In this document: positions 10,901 through 19,260 of the stretch, in pieces | Numbering within the stretch: position 1 is the stretch's first letter | How the letters are laid out: each line of letters starts with the position of its first letter | Source of the DNA: Onchocerca volvulus | Lineage: Eukaryota > Nematoda > Chromadorea > Rhabditida > Onchocercidae | Assembly (NCBI GenBank): GCA_000499405.2 | Contig: HG738138.1 | Span: 21,119,753-21,183,752 of the forward strand | Length of the DNA: 64,000 bases | Reading direction: 5' to 3' | Notes under the pieces: model-generated | The model's database searches: none | What the model was told of the DNA's origin: nothing | What the model saw: only the letters and a program-made list of their open reading frames with translations | Program-made: the position numbers and the translations under genes

Positions 10901-13534
10901 TATGCAGTGCAACCTGAATATGTATTATCCTCAAACTTGTGAAATTCAATAATAAAATCAATCCGACTTACAACTTCTTTCTGAAGAAAATCACAAAGTC
11001 GTCCAACAGTACAGATGAATATATCACATCCATTTTTGATACGAGCAATGCTATCCTGACGAGACATCTCACCGAAGCTCACTACAACCATGCAATTCAA
11101 ACCTAAAAAATTGTATCCAAATTATCCTCATCAATTCTCGACAATGATATCATCCACAATTTTTATGCAAATAAGGATGACATTAAAAAATTTGAATTAA
11201 AAGTTATGAATCAGTTAGACTTGACAGTATATTATTTTTCTTTCGGAAGGACAACTGTTTAAACAACATTTAAATATATCTTGTCATAAGGAATGCACTC
11301 AAATGTTGGGATAATAAATTTTTAAATTCTTAAGTATTATTGTTCATTTTCAACAGTTTATTAAAACACAAAGCATTAATCGTATAATGTTTTCTCGAAA
11401 TTTAGCAGTTCAAAAAATTCGATTTTTGATTATAAATTGAATTAAAATTAATATACCATCAGAAAATACTAGTGTGTCTTCATACAACTGTTCAGCAAGT
11501 TCTTTAGTTGGCGAAATAATGATGCAGTAAGGATAAGAATTCCTTTCAGACTCGGCTTCAAAAGAAAAATATCACTTTTTTATTAATAAAGCTTTTAATA
11601 AGGTGTAACTTTATGAATAAAATAAAGAAAAACTAACAAGCAATGACATGAATAAAAATCATGAATAAAAAGGCAGTAATCGAACCAAATTAAATATTAT
11701 TGACTGTAGTGACAACAATATATACAATAAAAGTAATCATTAGCATTAATGCAGTTCAAAAAACTTTAGCTAAATATAAAACCAACCTTTGCTTTTATGA
11801 TTCGAAATATAATTTATAATTGGTATTAAAAATGCTGCCGTTTTCCCACCGCCGGTTATTGCATGTCCAATTACATCATAGCCTAAATTTCAAACTATGA
11901 AAAACAATACAGAAATATTTTTTATGATATGAAAAGATGTTATTTAGACGCCTGTTTCAGCGATGTCTATTCCTGTTTGCAAACGATATAGTTACAATTA
12001 TTAAGTACCAAATAATGGATTTGATAACAGAGATATAGCAACAGTCCAAATCATCATAATTTGAAAGATCATTACATTATTTAAAATAAAATTGCTTGCC
12101 AGCTTGAATTAAAGAAAATGTTGCTCTCTGTATTGGTAATGGTTTGATGTAATTCCTCTCTTGAATGTTTTGCATAAGTCTCGAATTTAAGTTCATTTCT
12201 TCAAACGATCTAAAAAAAGATGGATAGTAACAGTATTTAAACTTTAGATCTGCTACATAAGTATATAAATAATTGTGTGTTTCACTAATTTAAAATCGAA
12301 TATAACTTTATACATACTGATTATCAACAATGTCATTTGACGAGAAATGAAATAAATTGAGTAGTTAGATTCTATTTTATATCTTAATATCTATATCAAA
12401 TTTCCTTTAATATCTGTCAAAAACGTCAAAATGTTTTACAGACGTTGTCACCGTTAGAAATAGAGAATTTTTCCAACGAAAAAAAAGAGAAACAACGAAA
12501 TCGAATGTGTAATTACATACGACAAATTGCAATTGGATATAAAAAACCACTATCTAAAATCGTCGATAAATAAGTACGCACAATGCTAAATGAATGCTTC
12601 AAAATAATAATAAACCAACTTCACAACGGTAACGTCTTCGCCAGGTCCTTCCAATGTAAAGCTCTCATTGAGCAAATGATCTAAGTAATAACCAGCTTCT
12701 GGACGTCTATTTTTGTTCAAGTTTTTCTTTTTTTCAACTACATAAGGATCTTTTTTTTCACCTTTAAAACAATATTAGATATTAATTTAAGAAGAAACAC
12801 AGAAATTTCTTTTCTGAAATAAAATCACATTTTAAAATTGAAGCTAATCGCTTATTCTATCTCTCCACTAAAGAAGCATTATAGTAAAATCATCTAGTCA
12901 AAACAAAACAAGTCTGTAACCAAACTTAATTAGCGCTACTTGTAAATACTATCTCATTAAAACTAGAAGTATTATTCTGGCATACTTCCATGTCTCATTT
13001 CGCTCTTTATAAAATGACGAGATCTCAAAAGAAATTAAAGTTACCGAATTTTTGTGCATTGATCGAAGGGTTACAATTATTCCATATCCAACGGCCAGTT
13101 TCATCCTTATGATGGCCATATTTATTCACGACAGGGTTTCCATTGAAATTATCCGCCTATAATAGTAAGGAATACAGGTAAAGGGGATATTTTAATCATT
13201 TTAAACAATTTATTCTCAATTTTAGAATGGTAGAAGGATTGGTCTGCATAGCGAGTTTTCTTTTTTTTTTTCGATATTCATTGATATAAAAAAAAAAAGC
13301 TGTACTGATAATAATCCTAGTCATTCCTGACAATTAAATTTATCTTGTGTAGCATTAAGCTCTGATCAGTAATCAAATTTCGAGTTATAATAGTGAGTGC
13401 AGATTTGTGCGGTAAGATTGGACTTAAATTGAAATGATAATGAATCAGTAAAATTAACACCCCCTTCTTATAAAAAGTCAAAGAAAGCTAAAACAAACAT
13501 CGTCCGTCGGAAAAATCTCTCCAGATGACGTCAT
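7968..13534 (-). CDS. DEAD-box ATP-dependent RNA helicase, divergent DDX3/Vasa type
   Basis: DEAD-box proteins unwind RNA using ATP; the Vasa/DDX3 group acts in translation and in germ granules. Fourteen exons join in phase to 523 residues: 13534-13499, 13156-13045, 12761-12620, 12209-12100, 11882-11787, 11555-11457, 11102-10972, 10678-10568, 10148-9999, 9583-9523, 9157-9046, 8869-8752, 8524-8378 and 8114-7968. The Q motif spans about 98-124 (SFEEMNLN to LPIQ). Motif I is AITGGGKT (141-148), where AQTGSGKT is usual; Ia is SPTKELA; Ib is TVGRL instead of TPGRL. Motif II is DEAD (254-257), III is SAT (289-291), IV is FVNTKR. Motif V is [10 protein letters not shown], with Leu417 where Arg is normal. 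Motif VI is HRVGRTGR (443-450), followed by [10 protein letters not shown] as in Vasa/DDX3. The tail is short and acidic (MESSDE). Intron 4 uses a GC donor. The start exon is short but fits in phase. The exact orthologue is not certain. Confidence 0.95.
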
Positions 13535-15119
13535 CACCGATAAGCAATTCGAACCCAACTCCAATAAATATGTTTGCAATCACTGCAAAAAAACTCTAAA
13601 TAAGCGAAACCACCCATCGATCCCCGAACATCCATACAAATCCAGTTTTCAGTCGAAATTTAAGTGAAACAAAAACTGCTACAAAACTGTTAGAACAATT
13701 AAACTGTTGCATGCTACAGCCTGTGAAATAGTCTTCCGTGAATATAATCTGAGAAGGATGTAAATTTGATTGGAAGTCCTTCTCGCGCTAAATAAAGTTG
13801 AGAAATTGTGGTGATAAATGCATGTCACATCCTTTCTCGACAAATCCATCTTCAGAGAAGAGAAAATTTGCCATCCTCCAATTCATGCTTGATTCTTTAC
13901 AAGAATTTTATGGCGATTCTCACATATTGATATAAAATGGATTATTCTCTGTTGATGAATGACGGATAGATCTCTAATTTCATGACTTTAACTTTCAAGT
14001 TGTGAAAAAATGCTCAAATTATAAAAAACTTAGTTCTGAAATTTATTACATCTTTTTCAAAATATGATTCGTCTGGGATATCCTTATGGTTCAACAATTT
14101 GTTATTGTTGATATAAACTGCATATTTTTGATTGAAGCATTACTTTTATGATTAAGATTCCACATACTTACGGAAAAAGAATGAACTTGTGATTAACTAA
14201 ACTTGTTTCGATTGTCGATCCGAACTTTTTGCAGCTTCGTAACAACTTCGCTAGAAATGAAGTTGGAAGTTAATTTTTTATTGAATTCATTCAATTTCTT
14301 CCAAATTTTTTCCAAATCCTTTCATACAGCGAAAAAGACGGAAAATGGTTTTGATATGAATGAAAAATAAGTTGTTAGGATGTGAAAAACGAAATACTCT
14401 CATATTCCTTAACATTCATTATGTCAGAAATACATATCAAAACTTTCCATATTTACTGGGAAAAGATGAATGTAAGAATCCCAAAATTAAGAACATTGGA
14501 AGATTATGGCCCCACGTTGAGATTTCTGCTTCTTCACTAAAGTTGACGTAGTATAGTGACGACTGGATGATTATATATATTATTTGGTGATTAGATGAAT
14601 TAAAATTTATATTTAAATTGAATTCCGGAATTTGTAATTGGAAAAATTGAGTACTTCTTGGGTTAAAAAAAATAATTTGCAATTGAAGAAACTGAATACC
14701 TGAAGTATCTCAGGCTCCAAGATAGAAGATGGAGTTGATAACAAAAATCACATTGAATGGCTGTTAGTTTTATTATATGCAAAATATCGAAATTGTCATA
14801 TATTTATTAGTACATTTGTGTGAAGCTTTCAGTTCCCATGAAGGTTGTATGTCGAAAGAAGAAGAAAAAAGACAAACTTCAGTTTGTTTTAAATCGTATC
14901 TGTTATTTTAATACATCTCTACTATTTATCTCCCCCACTGTTGGTTATCATAGGATTATCATTGCATTTTTCGGATATGATTTGGATCGAATATAATCTA
15001 AATGGAAATTCTAGTTCAACTTCGAAGATATAACAACACTAATTACAAGAAAGGAAAACATTTTACAGTTTGTTTCCTTCGTGTTAGGTTGTTTCGGATT
15101 CACATTCCCGATTTGAAAA
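13535..15119. other. Divergent intergenic region, presumed promoters of helicase and MSP-domain gene
   Basis: This 1.6-kb gap separates two divergently read genes and should hold both promoters. No TATA box or other known site stands out. Frames at 14360-14551 (+), 14437-14682 (-) and 15002-15184 (+) are not like known proteins; the last overlaps the MSP start exon in another frame. Confidence 0.5.
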
Positions 15120-16794
15120 ATGGACAAAAAACTTACCGTGCAGCCTGCCATAGTTCGTCTTTCCTTCATGATTCCAGATACTGAATTTTTATTATCATGA
15201 CCTGAATATGAGTTTTCTACTGATTAATCATTTTATGTTAGCCAATATAGTTTGTGGAAACTGAAATCACGTTTTTTAATCAGAAATTTTTAAAACTATT
15301 TCAGTTAATTTAACTATTTCCAGGTTTGGAAATTGGTTAAAATTTTGTAAGAAACTTTACGAAACTTTGAAATTGTCTTCCTTGTAAAAATTACAAATAG
15401 GTTGAATAGAATTCCAGTTTTTTAAAGACTTTCTGCGTCATACACTATCCAACTCATTTTTTTTAAACTTAGTAGCATTTTTCAGGTAACATTTTCAGTA
15501 CCTTTAACTGAACACCAGACGGTAGATTTGGACATAAGAAATGATTGGAATAAAGCAATCATTTTTAAAATGAAGACTACAAGACCAGATGCATTCAAAA
15601 TGAAACCTGTTTATGGGCTCATTGAAGCTGGTGACAAGGTTTGTTAATTTCTTTAAAAACTGCAACTTTTTTGACGAATTTGAATGAAAAGGTTTATAGA
15701 TTTAGAATATTAATGGCTTACACCTGATTTTCAATTGAGTTCTCCCATTATTCAAACTGCTTATGAGGAAGGAGATGATTTATCATGTCACCGATTTATA
15801 TGCTATCCAAAATTTGCAGAAAAAAGTAATTTTGACGTTAAGAAAATGGGATCCTAATAAAAAGCTCAAGAAAAACGATCATTTTACGGTTGTTATGGCA
15901 CCAGCGTCAGACAAATGCAACGATCCCATGAAAGTTTGGAAAAGCTGGAAAGAAAACAAAAGATCTGAGGTTTTCTAAGCTTTCCTAATAGAAATTGAAA
16001 TAACTATGTATAATAAAAAGGGTTGGATTCGCAGCCTTGCTTAGATTCTACAAATCATTGAACTTTTTCGGACGAAAAGATGGATTCGGATAGTCCGGAA
16101 TACTCGATTGATAATAAAGCATAACATACCATATATCGCAATATTTGGACTTCTCGCATAAGGGGAAGTTGAGGAAATAGAAATATTTTTGTGACATATT
16201 TTCCCAATTTGCAGGTAAGCATTGGCGCTTGTCGCCGAGAAGTGAAGATAATCTACAAAGGAATTACAGAAGTGAAAAAGAAACCATCAAAAGCTGAAAT
16301 GGCAAAGACAACAGCAGTGAAAGACGAAGAGATTGCGGAGAAAAAAGAAGAGAAACTCGGTGAGTACAATCAAACTTAATTAATTGGGAACAACTTGGAA
16401 GTGTGTCTATTTGTGGATCAATGACAGTAAGTTGGGGAAGTAAAGGAGAGCCGAATGACTGGAGACGATTATCTGCCATATTTAAATTTATCATGCTTCT
16501 ATGAGAATTTTTCCAGAAGCAGCAAAGCAGGAAGAAAAGGAGGATGAGGATGAAAGGAAGCGGAAGTGGAAGCCGAAGAAGAAAGAAGAGGAAGATGAGG
16601 AGGAACAGGAGGAGAAACCGAAAAAAAAGACTGGTAAGGGCAAAAAGGAAGAAGAAGAGGGAGGGGAGGAGGAAGAGGAGGAAGAGGAAGATAATGATGA
16701 AAAACCTAAAAAAAAGCCGAAAGAGAAAGAGGAGGAAAAGGAAGATGGGAAAGGAAAAGGAGAGGAAGCTGATGAAGAGGATGAAGAGGAATAG
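15120..16794 (+). CDS. MSP-domain protein with Lys/Glu-rich C-terminal tail
   Basis: MSP (major sperm protein) domains form an immunoglobulin-like fold used in nematode sperm motility and, more widely, in membrane-contact proteins. Five exons join in phase: 15120-15152, 15486-15638, 15820-15969, 16215-16359 and 16517-16794, giving 252 residues. Residues 1-62 read MDKKLTVQPAI then VTFSVPLTEHQTVDLDIRND, the canonical MSP first strands. IIFKMKTTRPDAFKMKPVYG matches the FAFKTTxPxRxxxxPxxG core. The domain ends near residue 125 (REVKIIYKG). From about 130 the protein is highly charged, and the last exon (161-252) is almost only K, E, D, G and P with poly-Glu runs. The start fits because exon 1 supplies exactly the missing first strand and its donor (gttcgt) keeps phase. 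Expression in sperm is an inference from family only. A polyadenylation signal may be aataaa at 17232. Confidence 0.92.
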
Positions 16795-17439
16795 ATTGGG
16801 AGCTTCAAGTGCTGGTGCATTTGTACCTAACTTTACCATAAAATTAATTGTGTGATGGAGTGATACACTGCACATCAGAAGAATCTGTGATTACCGTATC
16901 ATGGCCTAAGGAGTAACATCTGGCTATCCTGAAAGGCAACCCAACTTTAACACTAGCATAATTTCTTCTCTCGCTGATTCGGCTCTGTTCCTGAAGACAT
17001 AATTTAAAATCTTTCTTTATAAGTAAATTCCAACTCTGTTTAAATGAAGATCACAGCACAAGTATTTAAATTATGATGTTTAGTTGGTGATATTATAAGA
17101 ATGAATTTCCCTGAAAAGGATAATATGAACACTTACTTGACAATATACTGTGTAATTTAAGTCTCGACTGCAATTCTAATTGATTAGATATCAAAGAGAG
17201 TTAATCAATGTGTATTACCAAACAACGAAAAAATAAAGTGCTTAATTGAAGAAGCGATTGAAAAAGCGTAATAATTAATTCTCTAATTTATTTAATCTCG
17301 CGTTTTTGTTTATGCTTCATAATAGCACAACGTTTATCAAAAAGTTTTGTGCCTTTGAATAGGAACTATATTTCCCTTGGTTTATGATGACTAGATAAGA
17401 AAATTGGAAAGGGAATGAAAATGGTCCTGTTTACACTTT
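16795..17439. other. 3' flank of the MSP-domain gene
   Basis: This is AT-rich sequence with no gene recognised. A possible polyadenylation signal (aataaa) lies at 17232-17237, which would give a 3' UTR of about 440 nt. Confidence 0.4.
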
Positions 17440-17821
17440 AGGCAATTCATGGGATCTCATGCTTATGAAGTAATAATTTTGCGAATCCACTTTTCCTTAT
17501 GATTGTGAAAATCACCGATATGATACTTGTCGATATGCATGTTGCTGATATGTGCCTCATTTTTCCGGAAGCAACATATGTATCACTTAAATCATCACGA
17601 CCATTAACTAAGGATTTAACCTTAGTATTCAGCAAAACAACACCAGCTTCCTACTTTTTAATAATTTCAATTGGGTAAGTTATTGTATGTCTCTGTCCAA
17701 AAAGGTTAGCCAAAATGGCATGATTACTAACATCCTGATCATCACTATATATTGTTCCATCAGTGTCGCTATACACATATTTAATTTTTCGTGAACGATC
17801 CAGTAAATAATATTCATTCAT
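17440..17821 (-). pseudogene. Decayed N-terminal half of a bacterial-type Cof/HAD-family phosphatase
   Basis: HAD phosphatases of the Cof group are small soluble enzymes, common in bacteria, that dephosphorylate sugar phosphates and similar metabolites. From the ATG at 17821 the minus strand reads MNEYYLLDRSRKIKYVYSD, then TDGTIYSDDQDVSNHAILA. This is the HAD motif I (DxDGT, with the nucleophile Asp present) and the usual following residues. A TAG stop at about 17653 interrupts the frame. Beyond it the same frame resumes with EAGVVLLNTKVKSLVNGRDD and LSDTYVASG, the part that normally holds motif II. After that the homologous reading shifts frame to HIDKYHIGDFHNHKEKWIRK, then stops. No intron-like borders explain the breaks. 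One stop plus at least one frameshift mean it is not functional. Donor identity is unknown; low-GC Gram-positive or Mollicute-like proteins are closest to what I recall. Confidence 0.62.
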
Positions 17822-17930
17822 GAATTCTCAACTTTATAATTATTACTTATATTGAACTACTGATGAGTCCAATCATGTTTAATTTTATTACAACAAACAA
17901 AGACATAAATCTAAATTTAATATTCCATTT

Positions 17931-18130
17931 CATTAATAAAAAAAAATCTTTTTAATCAAATCTGCGAATTCGTCATTATCATTATCAAACTCAATATCAA
18001 ACCATATTTCTAAATTTCTTCATCAGCCTGTTTCATAATAACAGGTACACCGGCAATTTTAAACATCGGAATATCAATATAGGAATTACCAATGATTAAT
18101 ATAATATCAATATTACAAAAAATCATTTAT
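17931..18130 (-). pseudogene. Decayed C-terminal end of a second Cof/HAD-family phosphatase
   Basis: Reading the minus strand from about 18120 gives IDIILIIGNSYIDIPMFKIA, then GVPVIMKQADEEI. This matches the HAD motif IV region (GDxxNDxxMxxxAG, then AMxNAxxxxK) of Cof-type enzymes, with Asn and Ile where motif residues are usually Asp and Asn. A TAG follows. In another frame the expected tail resumes (FDNDNDEFADLIKK) and ends at a stop. It lies about 110 bp upstream, on the same strand, of the N-terminal HAD remnant at 17821. The order C-terminus of one gene then N-terminus of the next is what two tandem bacterial genes would leave. Upstream, 18140-18300 has further open stretches (for example NYEEDYACWLKHL) that I could not assign. 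Confidence 0.6.
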
Positions 18131-18536
18131 TTTGAAATGTTAAATCAGATGCTTGAGCCAACAAGCATAATCTTCTTCATAGTTTTGAGTCGCTTGTGAT
18201 TGAACTGAAATCTGCTCTTTACAATGGTTCGATTCAGTTTAATTTTTCCGTCATCTGCATGTTTCAACTCATTACTTTTATAACATACTAGCTGGAACTA
18301 GCCAAACGAACATTTACATTTTTATGCTCCACTCCGTCTTTTTTTTTTTATTTTCTGTGGAAATTAAAATGTAAGCGTTTGTCTAAAATCTTAAATCTCC
18401 GAAATCCCTCAAACACGCCCCTTATCTATATTAGTCAAAATCTAAGATCTCCAGAAATTCTTACCAATTGTTTTAAAATTTTGAAACAAATTTGCATTCG
18501 AATACGCGTATGTTTTTATATACTTTTTACATACAC

Positions 18537-18565
18537 GCTTTGCTGTAGCTCAGTCTGGTTAAGCG
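18537..18565 (+). pseudogene. tRNA-like 5' half (acceptor strand plus D arm)
   Basis: The sequence gctttgc-tg-tagctcagtctggttaagc has the spacing of a tRNA 5' end: a 7-nt acceptor strand, two linker bases, then a D arm that fits the internal A box. The rest of the tRNA is absent, since purine-rich low-complexity DNA follows at once. It is therefore a fragment or a chance match. Confidence 0.35.
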
Positions 18566-18611
18566 GAATAGAAAAAAAGAAAAGAAAAAAAAGGGAAAGT
18601 TTACGTTTCTA

Positions 18612-19060
18612 GTAAGTTAATTTCACAATGCTTGTGAGTATGCAAAATTTATTGTTGTTACATTGTGTGCGTAGATAGAGCGATTGTCTGATTTGCCGAC
18701 TTTAAAACACGCAGGATATAATTATCCATGTGAGCAATCACGAGTTTGGATCTAAACCGCGCAATTCTAAAGATTGCTGCTGAGTTTTGCCGACGGTGAT
18801 TGCAAACGTCAATCGAATTGGAAATTGCAATCTCTTAAATTGAAATGACATATCCATTGGAATCATAGGTATGCGAGGAATGAGGACAACTTCACCTTTG
18901 AAAAGTCCCATCAAGACTGTTGCTTCCACGACGTTGCTCATTAATTTTTTTATGCACGCCGCGTGATGTGCGAAGCTTTCACTGGTTAAAATTTCGCAAC
19001 ATGATAATTGGCATGCCGATTTTCAATTGCAGTACGTGCATCCCTGGCAGATCTTAAACG
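18612..19060 (-). mobile_element. Helitron remnant: C-terminal end of the PIF1-like helicase
   Basis: Helitrons are rolling-circle DNA transposons whose protein ends in a PIF1-type helicase. The minus strand reads, in order: MHVLQLKIGMPIIMLRNFNQ (about 19055-18985), a broken part, VVEATVLMGLFKGEVVLIPR, IPMIPMDMSFQFKRLQFPIR, LTFAITVGKTQQQSLELRGL (open frame 18941-18738), then in a shifted frame CSHG-LYPACFKVGKSDNRSIYA. The usual order LKVGxPIxLLRN ... FKGExVLIPRIPM ... FQFKRxQFPxxLxFAxTxNKxQGQSLE ... SHGQLYVAxSRVG of Helitron helicases is kept. Stops and frameshifts show it is dead. The replication-initiator and N-terminal helicase parts are missing. It is adjacent to the HAD remnants and to a foldback repeat. 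Confidence 0.85.
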
Positions 19061-19134
19061 AATCGCGGAAGAAATAAAATACAATTAAATTCAGCACGAA
19101 ATGATATTTCTACCGTTTTCCCGGTATTGAAAAA

Positions 19135-19260
19135 CCAGTGATTAAAATATTATGATTTCTTTATCAAAAAATATTTTCAATTTCACACATACTCCAAAGA
19201 TTATGTGTGAAATTGAAATTGTTTTTTTAATAAAGAAATCAAAATTTTTGTTTCTTCTGG
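19135..19260. repeat. Foldback (inverted-repeat) element next to the Helitron remnant
   Basis: The inner arms 19154-19191 and 19202-19240 are nearly perfect inverted copies of about 38 bp (left arm begins gatttctttatcaaaaaata) around a 10-nt loop. Pairing continues less well outward to ccag at 19135 and ctgg at 19257. This could be a small MITE or a terminal hairpin of a larger element. Confidence 0.6.

Noticed and set aside
14360..14682. Overlapping short frames on both strands upstream of the MSP gene
   Set aside because: No family resemblance, no splice signals, and low-complexity translation.
16491..16820. 109-codon poly-Ser frame (-) and 103-codon Arg/Lys frame (+)
   Set aside because: Further shadow frames of the same purine-rich exon, with no independent support.
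16264..16875. 203-codon open frame on the minus strand, rich in Phe and Leu
   Set aside because: It is the antisense of the Lys/Glu-rich tail exon of the MSP-domain gene; GAA/AAG repeats leave all frames open.
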